Shown here: piece by piece, positions 53,947 through 61,909 of the stretch | Layout of the letters: the number at the start of each line of letters is the position of its first letter | Numbering within the stretch: the first letter of the stretch is position 1 | DNA from: a virus | Strand: one strand, 5' to 3' | DNA: 64,000 bases | IMG/VR virus record: IMGVR_UViG_3300035698_026135 | Location: 1 to 64,000 of that record | Position numbers and translations under genes: made by a program | The notes under the pieces: generated by a model | The model's input: only the letters and a program-made list of their open reading frames with translations | What the model was told of the DNA's origin: nothing | The model's database searches: none

Positions 53947-54027
53947 TTGGATTGGGAAGAAACTCTAGAAAGAAACGACGAAAAAGCAAATAAATTATTA
54001 GAAGAAGTCTATTTGCCAAATAAATAA
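53947..54027 (+). CDS. Possible very small ORF or remnant after the portal gene (26 aa)
   Basis: A TTG-start frame reads LDWEETLERNDEKANKLLEE then VYLPNK, acidic and helical. There is no clear Shine-Dalgarno. It ends 25 nt before the NUMOD1-like ORF. It may be the 5' piece of a gene broken by that insertion, or chance. A perfect 5-bp hairpin (CGGCT ataag AGCCG, 53932-53946) spans the portal stop just upstream. Confidence 0.2.
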   Translation: MDWEETLERNDEKANKLLEEVYLPNK

Positions 54028-54052
54028 TAGTAGAAGCGAGAGAAAAAATAGA

Positions 54053-54286
54053 ATGACGCTTAATAATCCCATGAAAAATAAAATTACTGCTAAAAGGGTA
54101 GCTAGGGCAAAAAGAAGGCTGGTTAACCAATATTCTTTGGGTGGAGGTTTTATAAACTCCTACAATTCAGCCATTAATATTGAAGAAAGTCTTGGTTTTT
54201 TTAGGCAAAATATTTCGGCATGTTGTCGAGGAGAATCCAAAACATCTCATGGATATGTTTGGAGACATGAAAATGATACGACATAA
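54053..54286 (+). CDS. Stand-alone NUMOD1-like domain ORF (77 aa)
   Basis: A basic N-terminus (MKNKITAKRVARAKRRLVNQ) leads into a NUMOD1 unit: YSLGGGFINSYNSAINIEES, then FRQNISACCRGESKTSHGYV ending in WRHEND. No nuclease residues are present. It lies between portal and the following head-locus gene, overlapping the latter (ATG 54273) by 14 nt. It is the third such solo domain, probably a remnant of a homing endonuclease. Confidence 0.6.
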   Translation: MTLNNPMKNKITAKRVARAKRRLVNQYSLGGGFINSYNSAINIEESLGFFRQNISACCRGESKTSHGYVWRHENDTT

Positions 54287-55121
54287 CAAAAAAAGAAATA
54301 CATTTATAGTTTACGAACAATTAATTACACTAGTCACACAACTGGCTGCTGGCGGAAATAAAACCGAGGCAAATTTTGTTGTTGAAATCATTAAGGAATG
54401 TTTTCACCCAAAAACACATTTGGGCCGAGAATACAAATTAATGAAGTCCGTCTTCGAAACGAGGCTGGGCTCAAAAGAGGATGCTCAGGATTTACTCAAA
54501 GAGGTTCTTTCAGAATCTAAGATTATTTCCCAAGAAAAACTGGAATTTGAGAAGGGCCGGCTTATAAAAAATATAAATAAATCCTTTTCTAAAGATTTTT
54601 ATAAAATCCCCATTAAAGAATACAAGCAGGCCGCATCCCTGCAAATCTTGATGAACGAATCCAGAACCAAAGATGTTGATACAACTCCCTCAGAGAGAGT
54701 TCAAATCAAGAAGACTTTAATTGAGACCATCACCAGAGCGAAACCTGCTCCCGCCCAAGAGGTTGATAGCCTGACGCTATCTTTGATGATCAAAAAGTTT
54801 AATGGAAGATACGCAAAAATAATGAATGAGGACCAACGACACCTTTTGTCTGCTTGGACAAACTTCATTGTCAACAAGGACGAAACTCAAGCTAAAAAGG
54901 TCATCGAAGAGAAGGTCGATAAGTTGAAAATTTCACTCTCCTCTTTAATGCATTCAAAAAATCATAAAAACAGTGAACTACGAGGCAGTCTAAAAGAAGC
55001 CTACGGCAAACTTGTTGAATCTAAGTTTGAACTAGATGAAAAATCAATTTATGAAGTTATGAGGTATTTTGACCTTACCGAGGACCTTAAAAATTATGAC
55101 CAAGAAGAAAAAGAAGTTTGA
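54273..55121 (+). CDS. Helical head-locus hypothetical protein (282 aa)
   Basis: The start is placed at ATG 54273 because ggag (54261-54264) lies at good distance and earlier starts run far into the NUMOD1-like ORF; ATG 54267 is nearly as likely. The protein is helical and basic: FIVYEQLITLVTQLAAGGNK, EANFVVEIIKECFHPKTHLG, LMKSVFETRLGSKEDAQDLL. No known domain is seen. Location between portal and prohead protease suggests a role in head assembly. It overlaps the next gene by 26 nt. Confidence 0.6.
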   Translation: MIRHNKKRNTFIVYEQLITLVTQLAAGGNKTEANFVVEIIKECFHPKTHLGREYKLMKSVFETRLGSKEDAQDLLKEVLSESKIISQEKLEFEKGRLIKNINKSFSKDFYKIPIKEYKQAASLQILMNESRTKDVDTTPSERVQIKKTLIETITRAKPAPAQEVDSLTLSLMIKKFNGRYAKIMNEDQRHLLSAWTNFIVNKDETQAKKVIEEKVDKLKISLSSLMHSKNHKNSELRGSLKEAYGKLVESKFELDEKSIYEVMRYFDLTEDLKNYDQEEKEV

Positions 55122-57315
55122 TGAAGCATCGGTCACAGCCGATATAACAGGATACCTCGCTTCTCGAAAAGCTTTTGCTAACGGAGAGGTGTATAATAAA
55201 AATAAGAAGAATAAGAAACCGACTCCTTGGTACCTGAAAACGGTCAAGGAAGTCCGTGCTGGCGTTCGTAAAGCGCTCACCGAACACAGGCTCCTAAGCG
55301 AATCTGATTTGAATTCGTTTGATGATCACATTGAAGATCTAGAGAATCAACTCGCCGACGCCGAAGAGAGATATGCCGAAAAGCCAAAAGATGCCGCACG
55401 GCGATTCAAAGTCCGCGAACTAGGTAGTCAAGTTCAACGATCCCACAAAGCGAAAGAGCTTGGCGGAGACGATTGGAGAAGTTATCTCATTGACCCAGAA
55501 GGCCAAAAGAAGATTGACGATACCAAAAAAGAGAAATCTACACGAAACAAAAAACAATCAGTGGTGGACGATTTCGACAAAGATCCCGAAGTAGAAAACT
55601 TTGTCTCTGTTGTGACTCCGGGCATCACAAAGTGGGTAAAGGCCAACAAAAATAAAACTGGTGTTTGGCTTCTGAATAAGTTTCAAAAATATCTCAACCA
55701 GACTAATACGAACGCTAAAGAGCTTAAGGACATTGAGAGCCTCGTCAAAGATGTCCTGATTGGCAAATATGCCAATAGTCCGAACCTTACTTCTCCGCTT
55801 GGAAAACCTGCGGAGAGCGAAGAGGATAAAATTAAATATGGCACGCTCGCATTTCTAAAGGCAAAAGAAGGAGAGAAAACACCAGCGCAGCCAATGGATT
55901 CGCCAGAGATGAAAGTCAAAGGCTCAGGCAAACGCACCGCACCAGGCGCAGGAATGGTACAAAAGGGAAGCGATAGGTACCGCAAAAGAATCGCTAAAGA
56001 GCCAATGCCTGGAGCAATCGGAGACCTTCAAAAGCTTCACAAAAAGATAGACGTTGCACCAGAATTTAAAGGCAAGGCTGTTGTTCCACCCAAGAGCGGT
56101 CGGGGCGGAAGCTTTGATCCAGGAACAGCAGGAAAAGAACTTCAGCAATCTTATGTTAAGATTGTAGATGAGATTCTGTATGGAAAAAATGGCAAGTTTG
56201 ACGAACTCGTAAACATCATTGGCCGTCGCCATGGCATAAACGATATGCCAAAGGTTGTTGCGCACCTTGCAAGCTTCGAAAAAGAAGGCGTTGACATGAC
56301 AGAGAAGAATGTAGAAATGCAGTTTTCAGACAAGGAGATCGAGGCCCTTGGAGAATTGTCTGTCCTTTCCGATCCAACCGAAGTTGCAAAATTACAGAGT
56401 CAGGGATTTACTCAATTTGAGGACGCTCTAGGAAATTACCTAAGAGACCTCTTTGCCGATAGAGGATATGACATTAAAACGTCCGATGAAGACGATGACT
56501 TAGATTCAGATTCCGGCGCCGTGACAGATGGGATGAGAGCACTTCTTGCCATCGAATTGAAGGTTAAGAGAAACGAGGTGGACCAAGCCGCTTCCGAAAT
56601 GAGAAAATCGAATCCAGAAAAGTGGAACAAGGCTGAGACCGCCGCCCTGAGAAGGTTGAGAGATCTTTCTCCGAGCGATTTCACCAAAGAGATTCAGGGC
56701 CGAAAGGGCCGAACCGACGATGCAAAAGAGCTTGAAAAAAGAAAGGCTGCCCTCAAGCCATCAGTAGACAAAAGAAGAGAGGAAGACGAAGCAATAGTTG
56801 CCCCTATGGGAAAATCCGATTTCCAAAGAAGTCTGGATGCACGGGAATATCACCAAAATATGTCTGCAATGGACAGGGTTATTGCGAGGCAAGAGAAAGA
56901 GTCGGCCGAGAATGAAGATCAAGGCCTATTTAATCAGAGAGAAAACAAAATGAGTAAAAAAGAATCATACCAATTTAGCATCCTTGAGCTTTTCGAAGGC
57001 TTCGAGAATTCTTACGATATCGAGACCGACGAAAAAGAAGAAGAGTGGGAGAATGGAACCCTTGCGTCCAAGAAAGAATGGGTTAAAGACCTATCCCTAG
57101 AGTCCCTCATGAGGACTATTGTTGAATCCGAGAAGGATAGACACACCAGAACGCGAAGCCCAGAGCCCGCCGATTGGCTTGAAGGAGATGCAGAAGTAGA
57201 AGAGGAACTAAAAAACGTCAATGTTCCTGATGGTTGGAATAAAGGAAACACTCCAGATTCATGGCTCGCCGTTGGCAAGCATGCCGGAAAGCTTCCTGAC
57301 AACGAAAGGAAATAA
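55096..57315 (+). CDS. Large charged head-locus protein of unknown function (739 aa)
   Basis: The start at ATG 55096 gives a Lys-rich N-terminus (MTKKKKKFDEASVTADITGY); TTG 55069 is the alternative. Nearly the whole chain is charged and helical, with disordered stretches (KKEKSTRNKKQSVVDDFDKD, FKGKAVVPPKSGRGGSFDPG) and KDITEL-like acidic segments near the end (LEGDAEVEEELKNVNVPDGW). It lies directly before the prohead protease. Size, charge and place fit an internal or prohead core protein; no domain supports this, so it is an inference. Confidence 0.6.
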   Translation: MTKKKKKFDEASVTADITGYLASRKAFANGEVYNKNKKNKKPTPWYLKTVKEVRAGVRKALTEHRLLSESDLNSFDDHIEDLENQLADAEERYAEKPKDAARRFKVRELGSQVQRSHKAKELGGDDWRSYLIDPEGQKKIDDTKKEKSTRNKKQSVVDDFDKDPEVENFVSVVTPGITKWVKANKNKTGVWLLNKFQKYLNQTNTNAKELKDIESLVKDVLIGKYANSPNLTSPLGKPAESEEDKIKYGTLAFLKAKEGEKTPAQPMDSPEMKVKGSGKRTAPGAGMVQKGSDRYRKRIAKEPMPGAIGDLQKLHKKIDVAPEFKGKAVVPPKSGRGGSFDPGTAGKELQQSYVKIVDEILYGKNGKFDELVNIIGRRHGINDMPKVVAHLASFEKEGVDMTEKNVEMQFSDKEIEALGELSVLSDPTEVAKLQSQGFTQFEDALGNYLRDLFADRGYDIKTSDEDDDLDSDSGAVTDGMRALLAIELKVKRNEVDQAASEMRKSNPEKWNKAETAALRRLRDLSPSDFTKEIQGRKGRTDDAKELEKRKAALKPSVDKRREEDEAIVAPMGKSDFQRSLDAREYHQNMSAMDRVIARQEKESAENEDQGLFNQRENKMSKKESYQFSILELFEGFENSYDIETDEKEEEWENGTLASKKEWVKDLSLESLMRTIVESEKDRHTRTRSPEPADWLEGDAEVEEELKNVNVPDGWNKGNTPDSWLAVGKHAGKLPDNERK

Positions 57316-57317
57316 AA

Positions 57318-59030
57318 ATGCCAGTCATCCTCAAAGAGTATTATCAGCTCTCCCCAAATAAAGAGACCCTAACAGAAATGAGACAGTCTCTAAGCGAGGG
57401 CAAACCCTTCATCGTAAAGGGTCTCATTCAACGCGCCGATGCACAGAATCAAAATGGAAGAATTTATCCATTCGAAATTCTCAAAAAGGTCTTGGATGGC
57501 TACGACAAAGATTATGTATCGAAAGGTATTGCATTGGGTGAACTCGACCATTGTCTAGCTGGAGATACGGAAGTGTTGACGGAAGATGGCTGGAAAATGC
57601 TTCCAGATGTAGAGGTCGGAGAGAATGTATATTCCTACAAAGAGGGAGAAATCAAACTTGTGCCGGTAACGAAGACTCACAAATTTGCCTATAATGGAAA
57701 AATGATTCGCCTAACCAACGGAAAAAAGATGGATCTACTAATGACCCCTAATCACAGAATGATTTTGTGGGATAGAGATAATAAAGATTACTATATGACA
57801 GCCGAAGATGCAAGAAAGTCATGGAAGACAAAAAGCCCTTCCCTCTCTCATTCTAGCATTAAGTCGTCCGGCGAGTGGAATGACGGAAATAGCGAATCAT
57901 ATTTTGAGATTCCCGATACGGATTATAGAGTTTCGATGAAGGCGTGGGCCGGTTTGATGGGCATATTTTTATCAGATGGACACGTAGAGGGAAGTCGTTC
58001 GGGAAACGTTAGAAACAATAGGGTTACTATTCACCAGAAAAAGGCCGAAAATATATCAAAAATAGAAGAATTGTTGTCGTCGACCGAACTTCCCTGGACT
58101 AAGTTTATTCACGAAAACGGAAAGCATGAGTGGAGCCTTCACAACAAAGGGGTTCATGCTTACTTTTCTCAGTTTGGCAATTCGGAAACCAAGTTTATTC
58201 CAAGGGATCTACTCTTACAAAATAAAGATGTTTTGTCGACCTTGTCAGAATGGCTCCTTGTTGGCGATGGACGAAACAGAATTTCAAAAACCTCGAACTC
58301 CACAAGAGCTATTAAAGAGTATTCGACTGTGTCAACAAGATTGGCTGACGATGTTAGCGAATTGTTTTTCAAATTGGGATATAGGCCCTTCATCAAGACG
58401 GAGATAGCCAAAGAAGATTTGTTGATTGAAGGGAGGGTTGTCAAAAAAGAAAATTGCAAACCTCTCTATACTGTTGCTGGCAACACGACTAGCACATCGC
58501 TGGATGCTCGATTTATAAACTTCGAAGAAATAGAATATGATGATTATGTTTATTGTATTTCGGATGAAAATAAGAACTTTTTAACACGTAGTCCCAATGG
58601 ATATGTTTGCTGGACAGGCAATACCGAAGAGCCCGTTATAGCACTAAAGAATGTCTCCCATAGAATCCTTGAGGTTTGGTGGGAAGGTAAAGATGTGCAT
58701 GGAAAGGTTCAAATTCTGAACACCCCAGCAGGAAAGATCGCCCAAGAGATGACACTAGCAGGAATACCTCTCGGTATTTCATCGAGAGCCGTTGGATCCG
58801 TATCCAAAAACGAGTCTTCTGGTGCCGATATTGTAGAGGATGACCTTCAAATGATTTGTTTCGATCTTGTCGGCACACCATCTACCCACGGCGCCTTCCT
58901 TCACGAGAATCAAAAAGTGCTTAATTCAAAAGCAAAAGAGATTACGGATTTTGATCCAACAAAAGTTTTGCCCGCCAGCGTAAGAGTAAAGCAAACTCTC
59001 GAAGACATCCTGGGCAAAGAAGTAAAATAA
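57318..59030 (+). CDS. 21: Prohead core protease, gp21-like, interrupted by an intein (570 aa precursor, 213 aa after splicing)
   Basis: The exteins (residues 1-78 and 436-570) join into a 213-residue protein, nearly the size of T4 gp21 (212 aa). They show KGLIQRADAQNQNGRIYPFE and the catalytic region GELDH, continuing after the intein with TEEPVIALKNVSHRILEVWW and GIPLGISSRAVGSVSK, then FDLVGTPSTHGAFL. The protease cuts scaffold, capsid and other head proteins during maturation. The intein begins right after the GELDH His, so protease should be inactive until splicing. Neighbours are head genes. Confidence 0.9.
   Translation: MPVILKEYYQLSPNKETLTEMRQSLSEGKPFIVKGLIQRADAQNQNGRIYPFEILKKVLDGYDKDYVSKGIALGELDHCLAGDTEVLTEDGWKMLPDVEVGENVYSYKEGEIKLVPVTKTHKFAYNGKMIRLTNGKKMDLLMTPNHRMILWDRDNKDYYMTAEDARKSWKTKSPSLSHSSIKSSGEWNDGNSESYFEIPDTDYRVSMKAWAGLMGIFLSDGHVEGSRSGNVRNNRVTIHQKKAENISKIEELLSSTELPWTKFIHENGKHEWSLHNKGVHAYFSQFGNSETKFIPRDLLLQNKDVLSTLSEWLLVGDGRNRISKTSNSTRAIKEYSTVSTRLADDVSELFFKLGYRPFIKTEIAKEDLLIEGRVVKKENCKPLYTVAGNTTSTSLDARFINFEEIEYDDYVYCISDENKNFLTRSPNGYVCWTGNTEEPVIALKNVSHRILEVWWEGKDVHGKVQILNTPAGKIAQEMTLAGIPLGISSRAVGSVSKNESSGADIVEDDLQMICFDLVGTPSTHGAFLHENQKVLNSKAKEITDFDPTKVLPASVRVKQTLEDILGKEVK
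57552..58622 (+). mobile_element. Intein with LAGLIDADG-type homing endonuclease domain (357 aa, inside gp21)
   Basis: The block begins at Cys79 (CLAGDTEVLTEDGWKMLPDV, splicing block A), has block B TPNH (LLMTPNHRMIL), two LAGLIDADG-like helices (AGLMGIFLSDGHV and LSEWLLVGDGRNR), and ends with VYCISDENKNFLTRSPNG then YVCWTGN, Asn435. The next residue is Thr436, a valid +1 nucleophile. The penultimate residue is Gly, where His is usual. The endonuclease would cut intein-less gp21 genes. Ends are read by motif. Confidence 0.9.
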
Positions 59031-59062
59031 ATTTTAACAACTAACCCAAAAAGGAAGTATAA

Positions 59063-59413
59063 ATGAATATAAAGAAACTATCTTTGTTAATTGAGCGTAT
59101 GGTAGCGAAGCAACTCCAGAAACACCTTAAGCCCATGATCAACGAGGTTCTTGCAGAAAAATACCTCTCTGTGCTTACAGAGCAGAAGGCTCCCGGCCTA
59201 CAGGATTCTTTTCCAGCATACACACAAGAAACCAGGCCCACAACCGCACCTCCCGTAGAAGACGGCAGAAAACAACTACAGGAAAGAAGGGAAGCTTTGA
59301 TAGCGAAGCTTACCGATGGAGACCCAGGAATGGCTATGCTTTATGAGGGTACAAGCGCACTCGACGAAGTTGTCGATGATGATGGCGTTGATATCTCTCG
59401 GTTTGGATTTTAA
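59063..59413 (+). CDS. Head-locus hypothetical protein (116 aa)
   Basis: ATG 59063 follows aaaggaag (59049-59056). The N-terminal helix (MNIKKLSLLIERMVAKQLQK) leads to EVLAEKYLSVLTEQKAPGLQ, a Pro/Thr linker and a C-terminal helix, ending ISRFGF. VLTEQ and LYEGT fit the L-x-E sites cut by gp21-type proteases, so a prohead core protein is likely by place and motif. No family is recognised. Confidence 0.65.
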   Translation: MNIKKLSLLIERMVAKQLQKHLKPMINEVLAEKYLSVLTEQKAPGLQDSFPAYTQETRPTTAPPVEDGRKQLQERREALIAKLTDGDPGMAMLYEGTSALDEVVDDDGVDISRFGF

Positions 59414-59415
59414 TT

Positions 59416-59748
59416 ATGGATAAATTTAATATATTTGGATTTCTTTTTGAGGGTGGAATGTTGAGCGAAGAGGGAGAAGAGGAAGAGCAACCCGAAGCTG
59501 AACCCGAAGCTCCACAACAGCAACAGCAAGCTGAGCCGACACCAGAGAAAAATGCTGAAGTCGTTAGTCCCACGACAAGTCCTTTCGATCAATTTACTGG
59601 AGAAACAATTCAGAATATTGAATTTCAACCACATGAAAATGGTGGAAGTTTTACAATTAAAGTCGCCAACTCGAATTTGCCAATCATTATTAGTTGGGCT
59701 GGCGATCGAGTCACCATGAAGCACAAGGATATTGTCTCACTAACGTAG
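59416..59748 (+). CDS. Head-locus hypothetical protein with acidic/Gln-rich linker (110 aa)
   Basis: The start lies 2 nt after the previous stop. The N-terminus MDKFNIFGFLFEGGMLSEEG contains two L-x-E-type sites (LFEG, LSEE), then a Glu/Pro/Gln-rich stretch, then a beta-rich C-terminal domain (IEFQPHENGGSFTIKVANSN, IIISWAGDRVTMKHKDIVSL). It is probably a small head or prohead protein; function unknown. Confidence 0.65.
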   Translation: MDKFNIFGFLFEGGMLSEEGEEEEQPEAEPEAPQQQQQAEPTPEKNAEVVSPTTSPFDQFTGETIQNIEFQPHENGGSFTIKVANSNLPIIISWAGDRVTMKHKDIVSLT

Positions 59749-59779
59749 TCAATATATTTTTGTTTTACTATTTAAACAT

Positions 59780-60865
59780 GTGAAACTGAAGCTTACAGAC
59801 ATTCTGAAGGAATTGGTTGGAGGTCCCAGCCTTCGTCCTCAAGGCCCTTCAGGCGCAAACCAACATCTATTCCCACACCATGGCCTATACGGCAAATTGG
59901 GCGGAGGGAAGCCTAAAGCTTCCAATAAAGCCCCATATAACGATAAGGATTCAGATTTAGAGAACGGCGATAAAATGGCCGACGAAGCACAACCAAAAAT
60001 AGAAGAGCTTCCTTTGGAGAATCTATTTAAATTTACCACATCGGCCAACGATAATACATCGTTTCCTCGTCCTCCAACTATGGGAGCGGGATCAATGGCC
60101 GCATATGGAAAAGACACTAATGCGATCGACTCCTTCGATACGAGCGATGAAGGAAATGAGGAGCGATTCAAGACACTTAAGGGCCGCGAAGACCAAAGAG
60201 CTAAGATTACAGAGCTTGCAGGGGGGAGAGAGAGACACCCTCGCGATGACAATGATTACTCCACCAAGCAAGGCTGGGCCAACGGAATTCCTGGCCGAGA
60301 CAAAAAAGACATCGAAGCTGGTGATTTAAAAGTAGATGAAATGATGAAAGATAGAGCACCCGATGCTGACGCTGGAAAGATCTATAAAAGGATTGTAGGA
60401 GAATCTCATGCTGGCCCACTCAAGGAAGGGGGCGCCGATTCGTCCTTTTCGAGAATGAATTTACAAAAAACGATGAAATCGCCCCAAAGTGATTTAAATT
60501 TTTGGAATATTATTGATAGAGAAAATATATATCTATTAACGAACCCTAACAAAAAGGAAAAGAATGACAAAAGGAAAAGAAGAAAAGTACAGATTGATAA
60601 GAGATTCCACAAAGCGGCTGAGCTAACTCACGTCCCCGTTGTGGCTAAGCACCTAGAAGTGAAAGCAGAAGAGGTGAATGGAGACATTAGAAAACTAATA
60701 AAGAAATTTTGCAAAAAAGTGAGAAGAGAAGAAGTTCTTAAACCATTTTATGGAAAATTGATGCACTATACTCCAAAGTCTGAAATCAAAAGACAGAAAA
60801 AACTGTCTGCGATATATTCTCAGAAAAAGAAGGAAGAAAAAGAAGAAAAGGAAGAAATTTTATAA
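59780..60865 (+). CDS. Head-locus protein with C-terminal bS21-like ribosomal protein domain (361 aa)
   Basis: The start is GTG 59780 (MKLKLTDILKELVGGPSLRP). The first 280 residues are hydrophilic and low in order (LFPHHGLYGKLGGGKPKASN, KFTTSANDNTSFPRPPTMGA), with LKEGG as a possible protease site. Residues about 293-350 resemble ribosomal protein bS21: LEVKAEEVNGDIRKLIKKFC, KKVRREEVLKPFYGKLMHYT, PKSEIKRQKKLSAIYSQKKK, matching bS21's D..L..F + Y.KP(S/T)...+.K..A pattern. Phage-encoded bS21 genes are known from large phages; fusion to a long head-locus protein is unusual. Homology should be tested. Confidence 0.6.
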   Translation: MKLKLTDILKELVGGPSLRPQGPSGANQHLFPHHGLYGKLGGGKPKASNKAPYNDKDSDLENGDKMADEAQPKIEELPLENLFKFTTSANDNTSFPRPPTMGAGSMAAYGKDTNAIDSFDTSDEGNEERFKTLKGREDQRAKITELAGGRERHPRDDNDYSTKQGWANGIPGRDKKDIEAGDLKVDEMMKDRAPDADAGKIYKRIVGESHAGPLKEGGADSSFSRMNLQKTMKSPQSDLNFWNIIDRENIYLLTNPNKKEKNDKRKRRKVQIDKRFHKAAELTHVPVVAKHLEVKAEEVNGDIRKLIKKFCKKVRREEVLKPFYGKLMHYTPKSEIKRQKKLSAIYSQKKKEEKEEKEEIL

Positions 60866-60928
60866 TTTCTCTGCCTTTTAGGAAATTATTGCATAATTAA
60901 ATGTAAATCTAAAGGAGTTAAATAAACA

Positions 60929-61888
60929 ATGGCAAAACGCAATATTCTTCAAGAATCGATTGTTGAAGCAAAACAACTAAAAGAGGCTGCTTACGAAAAT
61001 GCCCAGAGTGTGCTCATGGAGCACTTGAAGGATAATGTAAAGCAGTTTGTTGACGACCAGATTAATGAGTCTCTTCTTACTGAAGCTGACGAGGTTTCCG
61101 ACGCAGATTCATGCGGTGACGATGAAGAAGTACAAGAAGAAGGTTACAACATGGAAGGAGAAGAGGACATGACAGACGATGAACTAGACCTAGAGGAAGT
61201 TCCCGAAGAAGAGGAAGAAGACGAAGAAGAAGAGTGTGGAGAAGACGAGGACGTGTCCGAAGGCTTCAGCGAAGAGGATCTAGAAGAAGCGATTAATGCT
61301 GCTTTGTCAGAAGTAACCCACGGCGGACTCGGAGACATGGATTGGATTGAGAACGATGGCGAGAAACACGGCACCGGGATCGAAGATTTTGATTCGAAAG
61401 AAGACGGATGGGAAAAGAAACGCGCTCCCAAAGCAACCGATGCTAAACTGTACGGTGGCGAGCAATACCACGAGAGTCTCAAAGCGAAGATTGCATCTCT
61501 TGTAAAAGAGAATGTTACGCTTAAAAAGGCTCACAAGAAACTCTCAGAGGCTCTTAGTGAAACAAATCTTTTTAACGCAAAATTGTATTACGCTACACAG
61601 CTAATGCAGAATGAGTCGCTTAACTCAGATATCAAGACCAAGATAATTAAAAAAATGGACAAGGCCACGACTCGAAACGAGGCGAAAGGCATTTATGAGT
61701 CCGTAGAATTTGCTATTGGATTAATGGGTGAATCAAAGAAGACTTCCAAGAAGTCAAAACGTTCACTTTCCGAAGCTTATGGTTCTGAAGGCAAGTCAGC
61801 TGGCACAGGTGCCGGCGTAACAAATACAGCTCTTACTGAGTCGTATATACGTCGCAGCCAAATCCTCGCTGGTATTGTCAAAGAATAA
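60929..61888 (+). CDS. 22: Prohead scaffold/core protein, gp22-like (319 aa)
   Basis: ATG 60929 follows aaaggag. The N-terminus is helical (IVEAKQLKEAAYENAQSVLM), residues about 55-120 are a strongly acidic tract (EEVPEEEEEDEEEECGEDED), and the C-terminal half has the gp22 hallmark: IASLVKENVTLKKAHKKLSE, LFNAKLYYATQLMQNESLNS, IIKKMDKATTRNEAKGIYES. It ends in ALTESYIRRSQILAGIVKE. It forms the core on which the capsid assembles and is degraded by gp21. Confidence 0.85.
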   Translation: MAKRNILQESIVEAKQLKEAAYENAQSVLMEHLKDNVKQFVDDQINESLLTEADEVSDADSCGDDEEVQEEGYNMEGEEDMTDDELDLEEVPEEEEEDEEEECGEDEDVSEGFSEEDLEEAINAALSEVTHGGLGDMDWIENDGEKHGTGIEDFDSKEDGWEKKRAPKATDAKLYGGEQYHESLKAKIASLVKENVTLKKAHKKLSEALSETNLFNAKLYYATQLMQNESLNSDIKTKIIKKMDKATTRNEAKGIYESVEFAIGLMGESKKTSKKSKRSLSEAYGSEGKSAGTGAGVTNTALTESYIRRSQILAGIVKE

Positions 61889-61909
61889 TAGGAGGCACAA
61901 GGAAAGAAA

